Below are positions 1 to 14,652 of a DNA stretch of 64,000 bases, piece by piece. The notes under the pieces were generated by a model that had not been told where the DNA came from, did no database searches, and saw only the letters and a list, made by a program, of their open reading frames with translations. A program made the translations under genes and the position numbers. The stretch covers positions 26,080,143 through 26,144,142 of the forward strand of contig CM041531.1 in the NCBI GenBank assembly GCA_023238725.1. Reading direction: 5' to 3'. The stretch's first letter is position 1. Every line of letters begins with the position of its first letter. This DNA is from Scortum barcoo (taxonomy: Eukaryota > Chordata > Actinopteri > Centrarchiformes > Terapontidae).

Positions 1-3000
1 AAGAAATGAATGTCCTGGTTGTCAGGTTGCACCTGTCTATTTAATAATGCTAATATTGTAATAAATATGTCTTTCATAAGTTTTTTTTTCCTTTTTTCTG
101 ATCTGTTAACATCTGATAACATTGCACTTTCCTGGATAGCTGTAAATCATCAATAGTTAATTAGAAATCATTTTCAGTTTTCAATATTTAACAACATAGT
201 TGAAATACATGAACATTTTCATAGCAGGGATCTGGAGATGTTGCAGGTTTTCCTCCAAATATATGTGTGATGTGAGACTTTGATTACTTCTTTGTACATG
301 TCTTTTCTCAAACAAGACAATGAACTTTGCTCTAGTTATGGTTTCTCAGATACGTCCTCTGGCCTGATCATGAGGTCTGCATGAACGTGTTTTTTAAAGA
401 GAGATGGAGAAAGTCCAAGAGATACCAAGATGGAAACAGAGGTGGGACTGAGCACTGAGAGAATGTGACTGTGGTGAATGGAGAAGAGAGAACAGCACAG
501 AGAGCTGCCATCCCTCGTCACGCCTGTGTCTCTGTGTCTGCAGGATGTTTCCCTCCTTTTAAGGCAGCACTGATGTTCTGCTTTCTTCAGCAGTGCAGCA
601 GCAGAAAGCAATGGAGCAGGAATACACAGATGTCCAAGGAGCCACATCTCAGCTATCCGGGGGGGTGCTTTTCATTACTGAATGACCCTTGCCGTTGTGA
701 TCTTTCCTACTGTTACTTAATTATTGCTGTTTTTATCATTGAGTAGCTTTTGATTTTTTTCATGATGACCGGGCTCCAAAAGCCTTTATGATTAAAAAAC
801 TCTTTTGCCTTCCTTTTTTATCCCAAACACATAGAAATGACCAGTTAAGCCTGTTTATAATTTCCTTGTTCTTTGATGTTTGCGAATTTTTCGGTGCACT
901 TTAACACTCACCTCTTCACCTTTACATCTCACTCTCTGTCAGTACCACTAACACAGCGAGATCAGGTCTGATTTAACACTCCATCATGTTATCTATCATC
1001 CACAGATAGAGACTTATCTCTCTGTCAGCACCCGGCTGCTTCATATAAGCCATCACGCTCTTGGCGACAGGGTCTCCTCACCTGTCCATCCATCACAGCC
1101 CCGGCGCTTGGTGGCATCACTGGGTGTTTGTATGTTTATCAGTAATTACAGGGGAGGTGTTGAGACTGGAACCAGCTGTGTGCGATTCAAGCTCGGCATT
1201 CAGTCAGCTGACAGGCGTTTGACAGGGAGCCGTTGACATCGAGTGAGTTAGAGCTCTTCAACATGTCTGCAGGTCACACGATCTGCTGTAATTTCACATG
1301 AGATTATATTCACCCTCTTAAAGTAATAATTGCTGGAGCTGAGGATATATGCACATGGGAAGTTTTATATGCAAAGCACGTGGTCAGCTGGATTGGGAGG
1401 GATTTGATATTGTGTTCAAGGACACTACAGCAGGGCAGATTATTACTGACATGAGGGTTTGGACCAGAAGCCCTTTGGTTGAAGGGTGGTCCCTCCACTC
1501 AGTGCGCCGCTCTGCCGGCCTGAATGCCCTCAACAGAGAAACTTTTAAGGGGGACTTTGTTGTATGTTTTGTGTATATGTGCATGCCTGCATGTGGGTCT
1601 CATGTGCATGTGTGCAGAAATCCGAAATCGGCAGCAATGCTCTCCCCTCTCTCTTTTTCATCATGTGTGTTCCACGTGTTCCAGCCACATTTCTGCAAAT
1701 ATTTATACCGGGTGTAAAACGCTCTTGATCTCTCTCCCCTGTTTACTCTTCTGTTCTTTCTCTCAGCCGACTCTCACACTGACCTTTTTTCATCCTGAAT
1801 GAGAGTGACAGGAAGGAGGGGACAGAGAGTCTGGGGTGGGGGGCAGAAAAAGAGCAAGTGAGTGTAGAGGGAGGTCAGGGGAAGACAGAGGGAGCAAGAA
1901 GAAACCCTTTGGTGGAGAGGGAGGAATAGAGAGACCTGTGGTCTGAGAAAAATGAGAAAGGGAGTGAGGAGAGAGCGGTGAGAGTGATGGATGACTTGTC
2001 ATCTAATAGAAATCAAAAGCCCAATCTACCCTAGCCCTCTCTTGGCAAAATCACACAATGCAGTCGTGCAAGGAGGCCCATTGGGCTAATTGTGGAGTAA
2101 TTTGACATCTGTTGACGTCTGAAAATGTGTTAGCTACCACTGAGGGAGAGGGAGAGAGAGAGAAAGAGGGTGGTGTTGTAATGATCCCTGCTTGATTTCT
2201 AAATGAGGCACATGCCGCTGACCGAGCTGGGTGCACACGCCTCTGAAATGAGAGCGAAAACAGAGATCCAGTTACAGGACACAGTATCACATTTGTGGTC
2301 TTTGTCATCAGTTAAGCTGCATTCACAGCGGCTTGATCAATGGGTTTATGTAATGGTATTTAGCCTGAAACATGAAGTGAAGTGTTGCTGAGACTAATGA
2401 GCTTTGCCACTGGGTGGCCTGTTGGACAGCACACACGCACTTACAAACGTACATATTGCTTATCTCACCAGCATTCATTTGTGTTTTCTCTGTCATGATT
2501 ATCAAAAAAGGCCTACAGAGTATTGCTGGCTTTTAACCATGATCTAAAATCCTGATCTGTGGATACAAAACCCTGGTTTAGTATCAGTAATGGCTGTTAT
2601 TTTACAGCCATCAGCAGCTGAATGCCATAAAAGGCAACATCAGTCATGTAATTCATGTATTTTGGAGATACCTGTCATCAGATATATGGGGCATTTTATT
2701 AAACCAACTGTTAAATCATTATAATCTCAGTAACAGAGAAAACATTTCTGCTGTCAAGACTGCATTATGAAAGCTAATTCTTGGATTATTTTTCAACAAT
2801 TGACATTTCATAGCTGCTAACATGTCTCCAGCTGTGACGAGTCCTTCAACTCTACCTCCACATTCCTTCCAGTGTAAAAGGCTGCTGTTTTCTGCCTGTG
2901 GAAGGGAAACAGAGCTGGTAGCTGGATTCCTCTGCAGTGTGTTGGCAAACGCTGTGGAAGAGGCCTTTGGATCGTTAGTGAGGCTGGCATGAGAGGTTGA

Positions 3001-3644
3001 AGGAGATCTGCTAACACTCCGCCATTATTCAGAAAGAATGAAGGCAGCCTTTGCCTAATCACAGCGGCAGTTTTACTCTCTTTTAAATGGCAGCTGTCAA
3101 AATAGGTCTTTTAACACAAAATAGTCGGGCAGCGCAGGCACGTTCCAAGTCTCTGCCTGTGAATAAATTGCTGACCGTGGCATGCCGTAGGCCTGTGCGC
3201 CCTCCCTCACACCCTGCACTCAACCATTGCAACGCATCTGCCAGACTGGCCTCGCTGTCCTCTGTGCAGAGTCTTGGGGAACACCTGACTGAAGCAAGAA
3301 GGATGTTGTAAGCAGACAAGGGTGAAATGGAAAATTGTGGATACAAATGACGAATCTGAGGCACAGCTAAAGGATGGGGGAAGAAAAAAAAACAGAAAAA
3401 AGCTGTCCTCTCTATGCACCAGTTCATGACATCACAGCACTCCCAGCTTCCATTAAGGCCTAATAAATGAAGGGCTAACGAGGCGGAGTGGGTGGGAAAT
3501 ATAGGAGGAGGGGATGAAGGAGGAAGGGGGGGGGTAGGGTTCCTGCCACTCCAAGCCTCTGTCAACCCCATCAGGAACACTTGAAGGAGGGGTGGGAGTG
3601 GAGAGAAGTTTGTAGCAAAGCAAGGGTGGAAGGAGGCTAAAAAA
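1..3644. other. Gene desert, no gene recognised
   Basis: No coding exon, RNA gene or mobile element could be recognised here on either strand. Open frames are short and low-complexity. A purine-rich (GA-rich) tract occupies roughly 1800-1990. The stretch lies 26-30 kb upstream of foxf1 and is best read as intergenic DNA of that locus. Confidence 0.6.
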
Positions 3645-3880
3645 ACCTCTCGGCCCATTAGAGAAATCAGGCCGGGACTCTAAAAACACCCTGAGAGCAG
3701 AGAGGCCGAGTGGCCCTGGTGTAAACATACGGTGGGTGGCAGCCCCCGAGCACTCTGACAGCCAACGGCGGCCATGATGGATCTGTGGAGTTATCTCATT
3801 TTCCACTGTTTTAATTAGAGGCCAGGCTGTGAGCCTCGGCAGCTGGCTCTGCTGTACTGACTCCTGTGGCCTGACAGAGA
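3645..3880. promoter_or_regulatory. Candidate conserved non-coding block, far upstream of foxf1
   Basis: This block is non-repetitive and of balanced composition. It contains an AT-rich homeodomain-type core (TTTTAATTAGAGGCC near 3810-3825) flanked by GC-rich unique sequence, unlike the simple repeats around it. Teleost developmental transcription-factor genes often carry such upstream enhancers, but conservation was not measured. The call is inference from texture only. Confidence 0.22.
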
Positions 3881-6317
3881 AAAATGTCCACCGATACTGC
3901 TGCCAAGTTCAGCCTGACCAGAGAATGAGAAAAAAAAAACAAATCCTACTTCTGGGATCCATAACCCTATTTACTGAGCAGGTTGCACTTTAATCAATAA
4001 TACTCTCCAATAATTTGAGTCGATTTCTTCTCTTCATATTCATGGACCTTTCACAATGTGTTTCAATTTTCAAACTCAGTTCAAATGAGAGAGCGCCGTG
4101 TGCATAATTTGGAGGAGAAAAAAATCACCTATATTTATAGCTAATTAGAGCCATGCATCTTAGATAGACAATCATAGAATGACTTAAGGTATCAGGTATC
4201 CGTCCACAAAATGGGTCTGGAGTAGAACTCCGGTGCACCCTGTTATTAGGTGGCGCTCTCAACCCTGTAATCCAGCAGAGCAGCACTGTGATAGGTAAAG
4301 AGAGGATGAGCGACAAAAGACTCACACTACCTCACACGGTTTCAGAGGGGCCCATGTGAAGTTTGTATCTGCATGTATGAAATTAGAGGTGGTCAGGTAT
4401 GATGGGCGCAGAGTTTGTTTGCTCAAATTAAAAAAACGCTTAACAGTGAAATTCTCAAAAAAAAAAAAAAAAAAAGCAATATCAGAAGTCTCTCCCTGTA
4501 TTTTTAAAATAATGCAATGCAGGAAAACCTGAACTGTTGTCCACGGTTGTTCTGTAATTTCAGATGATTTAGCTGGTGTAGTAATCTAGTAAAAATCCCC
4601 CCTTTTTTACAGTTGTTCTGTAATTTCAACATATTTAATTTAAGGTCTATAGGGTTACAGAGAATTACAGGCATTGTTGGGAAAGGGCTTAGTAGTGGTC
4701 ATTTTGGGCAAAACTCCTCTTCTCTAATCTAAAATCAATAAAGGCTAGTTAAAAACCTTAAAAGTGAAGCAAGACAAAAAATAAGATTTAATTTCATTTT
4801 AAAATTCCCATATCCATTGTCAGTAGTATTTAGTAATATTTCTATCTTTCTTCTTACTCACTCTAGTTCGGTGAATGCAGCTATTCAAGTATGATAAATT
4901 GGTCCACCTAAAAACTAAACAAAATTCACGAAACATTTCTTTTGATGATGTACATAATTTTGACATTTCTTATGCATCTGCGCACATTAGCTCGGATGTT
5001 TTATGTACAGTAAATGTGGTCGGTTATATCAACTGAGGGTGGCGAGGCAAAGGTTGTGAAAGACTGCGAGGTTTAAAAGAAAAGCTGTTTACATTCCATT
5101 AAAAAAGTAGTTGATATCTGAATTAATCTCTGTTGTCTTTTATTAGAGCATGAGCAAAGAATTTATACAAGGACATTTCACGGTGACATGTGGATAACAA
5201 GCCTCCTTATTTCCTTCTCCTCTAACTTGTTGAAAAGAGGAGAGATGGAAAGAAAGTGCGAGCGTGAAAGTTGTTTTACTGAGCGCTGGAAAAGAGGAAA
5301 ATAAAATCATGTCATTGTTGTTTACACTGGACCCCCCAACTGAAGGCCCGTGTGTACGAGTCTGTGTGTGTTCCTCTATTTTCACTGTTTAGGCTGCGTG
5401 TTATTGTGAGTCGGCCTCAAAGGAAATTTTGAAATTCACCACCATCAGAGACCAATTTAGAGTTTCTTCGCTGCCGAGTATTTTCTTGTGTCCCGTGTTC
5501 ACACGCAAATTCACATGGAAATTTGTTTTCATTTTATGGAACTGAAGATCATTAAATATATACATTTATTACGTTTTTAATTATATAATAAAACAATTAA
5601 AACAATTCACATTTGTACCTTGTTAAACAGTGACATATCAAATTTTACAGGAAAATCTGATCATTTAGGTCTGTTAAAGCTTTTATTTCAAGGTCATCTG
5701 TGAATATATCATCTCGACCTTTTCTGAGAACAATTATCGAGTTTGCTGATGATCATTTGATGATGTGCCAGGCATATACACACACACTGACACACAAACC
5801 ATAAACACAGAGATGGATGCATAGACATTCTCTCGCTCGTAAACAAACACACAAACAAATACACTCATGCATCCAGGTGCACACATAGACGCTTTCTGAC
5901 CTCAGAGAGTGTGCTGGCAGAATTAACATATGTTAAACTGCCTTTTGGCAGTAACCCGCCTCCTGCTCACAACGGAAAAATCAGCCTGGTCAATATCACA
6001 CTCCTACCGTATCTCTACCTTTTCACGTACACTTTCTTACTGTGTCTCTCACCACGCAGCCTCTTCATCTCTCATTGTCTCTTCAGCCTTTCTCCCTGTC
6101 TCTCTCCTCTCTCTGCCTGTTTAGAATGAACAGCGGCCTCCATTGTAGAATGGCAGGGTGTTATGACAGCAGGCTACTGTTAACTGTGTTTGGTTTGGGA
6201 GGACGGGGGAACACACACATACAGACGCCCTGCAATGCACACGCATACACAAGGACATTGACATCTTCATCTTCTTGGGAGCTCCAATTGTACATGAGCA
6301 CACTTACACACACTCTC
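3881..6317. other. Non-coding stretch, mostly AT-rich
   Basis: No gene was seen. An A19 homopolymer lies at 4457-4475. A 17-bp direct repeat (GTTGTTCTGTAATTTCA) occurs at 4546-4562 and 4612-4628, possibly the remnant of a small non-autonomous element. Positions 5540-5640 are very AT-rich. Nothing else could be supported. Confidence 0.55.
4546..4628. repeat. 17-bp direct repeat pair
   Basis: GTTGTTCTGTAATTTCA occurs twice, at 4546-4562 and 4612-4628, with starts 66 bp apart. A looser related string (AATTACAGGCATTGTTGG, near 4665) follows in the opposite sense. It could be an eroded small transposable element, but no target-site duplication was identified. Confidence 0.4.
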
Positions 6318-6880
6318 CACACACACACACACACCCACACACACACAGGCACACACTTATGCGTATCTGGCATCAGCTTCTCCAGATGGAGCTCATCCCG
6401 TCCCTGCCTGAAGCCACATATTGACTGTTTACTCAAAATTTCTCTATATCTGGCCATTGTTAAGCTTGCTTGGCTCCGTGAATACATTCAGAAACATGTT
6501 TGAAGTGGGAGTATAGTATGTGCTACATGTGCCAGTGGAGAAGCACTACAGTGTGCGTATGTGTGTGTGTGTGTGCGCGCAAGCTGCTTCTGGTGAAACC
6601 AAAAGGGTTTTCAATAAGCGCCGGGTCATAAGTGTGCAAGTGTGCAAACATATCTGTGAGGCCACTAACTTGTGAACTGTTTGACCTGCGCAGGTGGGTG
6701 TTATTCTCCGAAACGCGTCCTGCCTCCTCAAGACATTTGTTTGTACACATGATGAGTTAGTATAAGCTGCAGCAGGATGTTTGGGACCTGAACATGTGTG
6801 AGGGTGCACATCAGTGTGTGTGTGTGTGTGTGTGTGGGTAGGTGGGTGGATGGTTGGTGTGTGTGTGTGTGTGTGTGTGT
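6318..6880. repeat. Cluster of (AC)n/(GT)n microsatellites
   Basis: Four dinucleotide tracts lie close together: (AC)n at about 6318-6347, (GT)n at 6553-6576, (GT)n at 6813-6836 and (GT)n at 6857-6880, with short GGTG/GGTT interruptions between the last two. Several six-frame open frames here are only translations of these repeats. Confidence 0.9.
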
Positions 6881-7394
6881 ATGCGTTTGCACCCAGACGT
6901 TACCATGAGAGTTTGCGATGCCCTTAAAAGTCGTGTTATCCCTCTGAATTAAAGGCTTTCGTTGAGAGGCTTGAAATCTGTCATTGTGCTAAATTACATG
7001 CCTCCTATAGTCGTGTAATAGACAGTATACCATAACTGCTGCAGTGAGAGGAAAATAAACACATTTGAATCTTACAAAATAGTGGAAAAATGAAATGGTC
7101 GACAGAGCGGAGCCTCATTGCGCTATTGTCTTCCTCTTCTCCACATTCACATTTTCCACATTTAGCATTGGCTGCTTTGATGCATGCTGAAGGAATGCAG
7201 GGTGAGTAATCACAAGTGGGGAGGAGAGGGAGGAGGGAGGAGAGAGGTGGGTTACACTGATGAACTGAAGAGGTGATGGAGACAATTAAAGAGGCCACAG
7301 GGTGAGAAAAGATGGACATTTAAGAAGAAAGAAAGGGAGGATGACGAGGGAGAGCAGGAAAGAAAAGTAGAAAGGGAGTACGAGGGGCCTCCCT

Positions 7395-7640
7395 GGTCGT
7401 CGTTACGCCGTGTGCGATCATTTGGGCTTGATTTGGATTAATGCTTTAATTGGGAAACACACACAGACCGTTAACATCTGTATCCCATAGTGGTGGAGTG
7501 GCCGCCAAGACAAACCAGTGCTGCGTCACACTGACAGATTCCCTCCAGTAACAAGAGCGCTCAAGTAAAGGCTCTGTATGACAGGGGTTTAATGGCAAAA
7601 TAGTCCGGGCTTAAGACCGGGGAGCTCGAGGTCATTAAAG
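7395..7640. promoter_or_regulatory. Candidate conserved non-coding block
   Basis: Unique sequence with several homeobox-type AT cores (GGATTAATGCTTTAATTGGG near 7435-7454) and a second motif-rich part (CCGGGCTTAAGACCGGGGAG near 7605-7625). It is flanked by a purine-rich tract on the left and an (AC)n tract on the right. Its regulatory role and its link to foxf1 are inferred only. Confidence 0.22.
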
Positions 7641-10600
7641 TGGCACTGCCAACCCAGAGCCTAACATCACACACACACACACACACATACATACATAAAC
7701 AGCATCTGTAGAAGAACAGAGAGCTGGAGTAAAACAGGATTACATCTGTTCACAGTGTTTCCACACTGCCCTGTGCCCTGCTCGTTCAAAAGAAAACGAC
7801 TCTCCATCATTTACAGTTCCATGAAATATCGTTAGCTTGTTGAACAGATCAACCTTCGTTGTTTTTATTTTGTGGAACTAAAAGGAGCCATCTCGGCAGG
7901 AGGGTTTGAGAAATCAAAGGTCAAACTAACACATGCAGGATTCATGTATCTTGTGAGAAGCCAACTCTTAATAATGCAAGTGCAATGCCGAGGGAAAAAA
8001 CATGGTTCTTTGACGCCTATCTTTAACGCCTTCTATCTACCGTATGTATATGTTGGCACTGTATGTAGATGTGGAAGCAGACAACATAGAAAAGATTGAC
8101 TTGAGAAGTGATGTGCTGAATTTTCTAAGATGAGAGGGAGTTGGCAAAAAAATTCGTCATAAGGTGATAAATCACATTATGCACATAGTTGGCCATCCAG
8201 CCACTGATGAAGATACAGTGGTTTTGTGACCGTTCACTCGTCCCTTTTCCTGGTCCCTGCAGCATCACTAGCTATTGAGTTAATATATTGCCCAAAATTG
8301 AAAATCAAAGGGCTTTGGAGTCTGTACACGAAATAAAGCATGTACCTCACATCTTTAGCTCTTATAATGAAAAAACTCTCTCTCTCTCTTAAAATCATCA
8401 GTGGGGAAAGAAAGAAACCTCTGCAGAAGGAACTGAGGAAGACAGACACAGGGTCCCCAGATGTATGTACAAAGTAGACGGACATAATGGTAAAATTACA
8501 AAACTAAGAGACAGACTGACGCAGTAAGGTAGATAGATTTCAAACACATATAGAGAATAAAGTACAGTTAATACTTCTAATCTTTTACCATAACTTAACT
8601 TTAATGACATCACCTGACAATTCTGTACCTGTCTTTCACTCTAAATTAAACATCTAGAAATCTGCAGTCCAAGGCTGCATGTTATGACAAAGGGCTAAAA
8701 CTGCAGCATACATGAGCATAAAATTCATGAGCACACACATTCTTACAGACAATTGTGAGAAAGTGTTTTCATGGTGACACGCCGTCATTCATACGGCCGG
8801 GCTGCCTCAGAACAATGTAAGGCTACACACCCTGTCTGTGCGACTCTGTGACCTTTGGGACCCCTGTCCCCCCGACTGCCTCCTACCCAGACTGGATCCC
8901 TACTACACCACTCCAGCGCTGACCCCCATTCATTTTGACCGACCCCTCTTATCAGGTCTGCCAGTTTTAGCTGTTGCACACAGATGCGTGTAAGCAGTCC
9001 CTCCTCCCCTCTCCTCTCTCCACCTCCTCTCGCCGCACTCTGCCTCAACCATACACATGTCAAACCTCTTTGGGTTCCTTCTCATGTGTTCGCACACATC
9101 TGAAACCGCATGCTGTGGGAAACCATGCTGACTCGGTGCTCACGGACAGCGCAGAGAGCAGAGTCAGGTGTCAAGGCCTCAGAGCGAGCACGCGAGGCCA
9201 AGAAATCAGACCTTGCGGAGGGTGATTAATACAGCAGAAAGCCCGGGCTTAGTGAAAGACCACAGCATCCAGAGAGCATTCCAGCCGGGCTCGCAGCGAC
9301 GGTGCACACACACACACACACACACATACACACTGCCAAGACAGCTTTTGTGACTGCTTCCTCTGGTCCCTGTACGGTTTCACATTCAACCGACTGCGTT
9401 TGATCATGCGAGCCTGCAACATACTCACATCACCATAGCTAATTAACAACGAATGGTGAGGGGAGACACTTACACGCATGCAGACACACAATGGCGAGCG
9501 CAGCGCATACCCACCTGGCACAAAACACACACACACTCCTGAGCAATACGACCCCCTTACTCATGTATGGATTAACAGCGCTGCCTGTCAGACACACACA
9601 GTTTCTCCTTGGCCGTGTACCACACACAGTGCCCGCTGGCTCGGCTGCAACACACTCTCTGCTGGAGAGCGCAGCACGGTCCGAATCATTTCGAGAAAGT
9701 GATACGTGAATGGAAATGAAAAGGAATACAAACACGTCACAGGAGGAAACTCCTTTATCCGCTGCACGGGAGTACTGACAGAGCAGTAGAGAAAGATGTT
9801 TACAATGCAGATAACAGCCACTCCAAGCTCCGATTTTATTTAAGGAACCCCACTGCACCTAATGATCGGTTTCTATCAAAACAGCAATCAGACTCAGAGA
9901 AGAGAAAAATCCACAAGGTGAGAGAGAGACAGTGGCAGAGCTCTTGACATCTCCCTGACACTTTAATGACCGCCTGTCTTCACTGTAGCATGTTGACAGG
10001 ATTCACCTCGATAGACCATACCTCGCTCTCACCTCACAGCCTTGGGGCTTTGCGGGTTTCCGCCAACCTCACCTCACAAGTGTGAAAACTGAACATGCCG
10101 TCTCGAGCCAGCCCTGGTCTGATGAGACTTCAGAGCGCCCCGGAAAAATAGACAAAAATAGATTTGGCATCACTAAATCCAGTGTGTGTGGAGTTCCTTC
10201 ACAGTCAGGAACTAAAACGATTCACTCCAACTTAATAATGTTCATGCACACTGCTCAGCGTGCAGCAGCTGGTACTCTCTGATTAGTTCCATCGTCAACC
10301 TAATGAAGGCACTGCTGCCTCGCCATGATGGATTAGCGTGGTGGGAATGGAGCAAATACGCTGTCAAGGTGTAGGAGGATATCTCTGTTTTTCAGCCTGT
10401 CCACTTATGGGTGACCCCCTCATCATTCACCAGGAGAAAAACAAAAAGGCAGGCCCCAGGGAGTATAAACAAGGGGTGGGCCAAATTATGGGTGCTAAAA
10501 TGTGGCAGGGGAAGGTGGTTTCTTTGTGCCTACTTACTGTCTAAAAATACAGCAATGCCAGCCCAAAGGATGCGTGCCCACAGAGGTATCCGTGCCAGCA

Positions 10601-13600
10601 CCTTTTATATAAAGCATCTTCTCTCAACTTGTGAAGCGTAATGAGCATCCTGAAGCGTTCAATTACAGATTTTCTACTAACGAGGTAAACAAAGCATCAA
10701 AAGCAGCTCAAAACAAAGCTCATGATGAGGAGTTTGTAGTCAGGTAATGCTGGATGTCTCTGAAGTGATGGGGGTGGAAGGTGTTGACAGTGTTAGTGTT
10801 TTCCCCGAGTGAGCAGCACTGGTGTTTTCCCATATTTACGTCAGTATTTACGCATGTGTGTACAGGTCCTTTGAGAGGTTTACATATTGAGGGTAATAGG
10901 ATAACTCTGGCCTCAACCAGCAGAGAAACAGGTGCTTATCTTGTCAAAGCTGTTGTGCTAAGCCAACCTTTGACCCTTGGTTAAGAGCCAATTGAGAAAT
11001 TAAAACAAGAAATTTGCAGGCCTCCACCCCCTTCCACCTCCCGCTCTTCGCTCGTTTTCTCTCACACGTGCACTCACAGGCACAAAAATGCTTTCATATG
11101 CTAAAGGTCAGCCAGATGATGAATCATTTTGCAGCTATTTCCCAGTATCCTTCACTGGTGTTCTGCAACCCAGGTTGTTGAGGAGAGCGGTGAATGAGAA
11201 GAGAAAGTTGGGGAAAACAGAAAAGCTGGAGTAAAGAGAGGGGTATGGGGAGTGTTTCACCCAACAGTGGACACACAGAGCTAAGTTTGGGGTTTCTGGC
11301 TTAATGTGGAGGAAGGGAATACCGAGGGGTGTAAGGGGGAGTGGATGGGGAGACCCTCACCGCTGTGTGGGGTCTGTCTCGCGTGCGTTCACCGCTGGGG
11401 TCTGGGTTATTGATTTTCAAACATGAAGCAGGAATATTGTCCAGGATTTTACTTTGCTCTGCAGAGCCTGCCAAGCTCTTTCTAGTAAGCCTCCTCCAAT
11501 TACACGTCTCTCTCTCTGACAGATAGACTCACACTGTCTCCTCATAAATATAACTACTAACTGTAATATAAGAATGAGGTATTATTAACAGCAGTGGGGC
11601 TATTCACTCCACTTTCATAAATTAAAAAAAAAAATCATAGTTTTTCATATTGTTGTGACATGGCTCTTGCAGGTTATTCCAAAGTAATTACACCCTAAAT
11701 GTATTTTCATAATTTTACAGTGAGGCCGAATTTGGTTCTTTTACTCAAATATGTTAATAACTGTGTGCAACATATGCTCAATGTTGCAACAGCTTGCAAC
11801 ATCTCTTTAATGACTCAGTCAGCTGTTTTCATTTTTAAATTTTGTTGTATGAGTTAATTATTGGCTAATACAAAAAGAGTCTACATTTATCACTGGGATG
11901 CTATTTAACAAATAAATATCATAAGATAACATATCTCATAAGAAAACAAATACAGAGTTTCCATTACATTTTATCACTGTTTAGTTGAGATCTTGTATGA
12001 CGATAAAACTTGTTATCAGATTCACAGGCTGAGAGTGGCTGTAATGAGAACTCAGCTTCATTAGCTTTTGTCCTGTCCATCGTCATGCCCCTCACACCAC
12101 ACGTTCAACACAGATGCACATGCACACACAAATCCCCGCCAACATGAACGGGCCTTCACATACGCATAAACATGAATGCATAAACAAGCAGCTGGATAGC
12201 CGAAGGAAATGCAGGCAGACCAAAACAGACATGCAGCGCTTGGTGAGAACTAAATTATATGAGTGTTGGATATCAGTTACTTTGAAAAATAAAGTGAAAC
12301 ACCAGCACGAAACACAGTTTAATTTGGGATACAGCTTGTATACAATTCAAAGAAAAAGACATTTTCACGATTTCCTTTATCCAAAGGAGCTCCATGTAAT
12401 GATTCTCTGGTTAATGTGAAAGACATCAATCATGTGCCACTGATGGCACAGTGGTTCACTTCATAAAAACCTCTTACAGGGACATGAAACTTAAACAAAT
12501 GAAAACAGTCGAGTGTTTTGCTGTTCAAAGAACGTGATGAAAAATACGTGGCTGTGCGGCAGATACCGGGGGCCAGGAATAACAGCGTGAGGTTAAAAGA
12601 GAAAAAGCTCTCATACTCATGCATTAACACATCTACCTTGGCCTCGGCAACTGACTGCTATGAGTTTCCCTTCAAAAAGCCAAATTTGGGGAAAGCTACA
12701 GCCTGGCCGACAACCTGACAGTCTCAGTAGCCCCACTGGTCAGGCCCCAGTCCAGACTTGTGGCTCTGAAAATGATTCAGCTTGTCACAATTAAGAAATA
12801 AATGACTGCTGAATTGATTTGAGGATTTGTTCATGTCTCCCTCTTGGATATGAATGAAATACTAATACATAATTTTTGGCATTGTGATGAGAATACATGG
12901 GCAGGGTTTACCACATCAGGACAGATGTGAAGTACAAAGCGACTATTGCGAATAAACTATCTGATACCCCGTGTTACAGAAATGTGACATGAAAGTTCAG
13001 ACCTAAAATAAAAATCAAACACCAATCTGAAATTGATATAAATGTGTCACTTTTAAGTATCTTAATAAATTATCCCTTTGCCAAATATGTGTCCATACCA
13101 AAATAACTCTTTAGCGGTTGAGAGCTGCAAAATGTTTAACCTTGCCTCCCACAGAAAGGAGTAGTCAAGTGTTTGGGGTTAGTTAAACCAAGCCTGTGTG
13201 TCTCTCCAGTAATCTTCAGGCTGTGGAGGGTTATGGAAGAAGGCAGAGAGAAGCCTGCCCCGCTACAGCCTGAGGGCTCAGGGCAGATCTGGGATTGAGG
13301 TTGATAATGAGCAGGGGGATAAAGTAGAGTTATGGAGGTCTTATCACCCTGAGCCCCTGGGTCACACGGCACTGCTGGTGGTCACAGGCCCCTTAATCAC
13401 TACAAAAACTCACAGCTCTACTCAGCACACAGGTATTAGTAGTCTATGAAGAGGTGAATCCTCTGGAAGAATTGTTGCCCTCATGACAAGGATGAGAAAG
13501 AAGTAGAAATACACTCTTCGTGTGAGGATTGAAAACAGCCTACAGCTTTACAGCAGATCACTCTGTGTATTCTATTTTACTTGTTTATTTCACATTATTT

Positions 13601-13799
13601 ATCCTAAATATGACTGTCAGAAGGAGGGTGCTTCCTGATGCATTTGTAGGGAGGCTTAAGGACAGGATGGCTTGACTCCTGGTCAGCTGAGCTTTAAAAA
13701 TGGCCCCCGGGTGATATCTGTGTTGGGTGCTGCACCCAGCCAGAGTGAGCCATGTGGGGGTCAGAGTGGGAGACAGAGATGAGTGTGGTGCAGGGTTAG
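7641..13799. other. Gene desert with scattered microsatellites
   Basis: No exon with plausible splice sites and protein-family similarity was found. (AC)n tracts lie at 7667-7690 (followed by ATAC units) and 9304-9327. Positions 11,560-12,000 are AT-rich. Open frames of 60-140 codons are repeat-driven or lack any recognisable motif. Confidence 0.55.
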
Positions 13800-13945
13800 C
13801 CAGACCTCAGGCTGTGATTTGTTGAAGCGCATCAGACGGGAGTCGACCAGAATCCGAATAAATCACCTCAGTGGCACCAGTGACAAAACCTTGATAATGA
13901 GCACATTAGTGCGCCTCTAAACAGACACGAATCAATGTGAGCCAA
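13800..13945. promoter_or_regulatory. Candidate conserved non-coding block
   Basis: Compact unique sequence with several dense motifs (GAATAAATCACCTCAGTGG near 13855, CTTGATAATGAGCACATTAG near 13890) and no simple repeats. It resembles a vertebrate non-coding element in texture. No alignment was done. Confidence 0.2.
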
Positions 13946-14652
13946 TAATAATAATTGTTTCACCACTTTTACCTTTTTCAGAGAGACTTTATAATAAGAT
14001 CTAAGATCTTATGTTTTCAGACATAATAAATACTCTGCTTGGAATAATAATATTCTCACTTTGATGGTTTTTCCACAAACATGTTCAATGACTTAATTAA
14101 AAATTATCTTTCCCCCTCATTTAATCTGAAAATATTCAAATATTGTTCTTTTCCAAAGTTTAACTTCTGAACACAAGATGTCACTGAAAAGTAGATTCTG
14201 TAATGCTGGAGGCTTCAAGTTTTCCCATCACACTTGTGTAAGTTGCACTGGACCATTAGTGCCTCTACAAACTGGTTGTGAAGTCACAAAATCCTGCTCA
14301 TATGGACACATCTTAAAGTGAGATTTAATGTGAGCGCAGATAAACTCTCCCTTCAGCAGATGAATTTAAAAACTGCTTCTCAGCTTCCCAATGTCAAAAT
14401 ATGCACATACTGTACATCATTCTGCACAGTGAAGAGTCCAAGTGACATAAAGATGAGTAAAATTTGGAATGGAAGAAGATGAAAAGAAAATCAGGGGAGC
14501 TTCCCATCAAATCTGCAACGCTGCACAATACAGCGCTGAATTTGCACTGGCACAGTGGAGAATAGGAGGTCAGTGTAACTTGTAGGAATATCATGCGTGA
14601 TCCCAGCCAGGATGAGACAAGCCAGTATTGTCTTACCATTACTATTCTTACT

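Noticed and set aside
3083..3658. 191-codon open frame on the minus strand, the longest in the upstream 30 kb
   Set aside because: Phe/Pro/Ser-rich low-complexity translation of purine/pyrimidine tracts, with no domain and no splice or conservation support.
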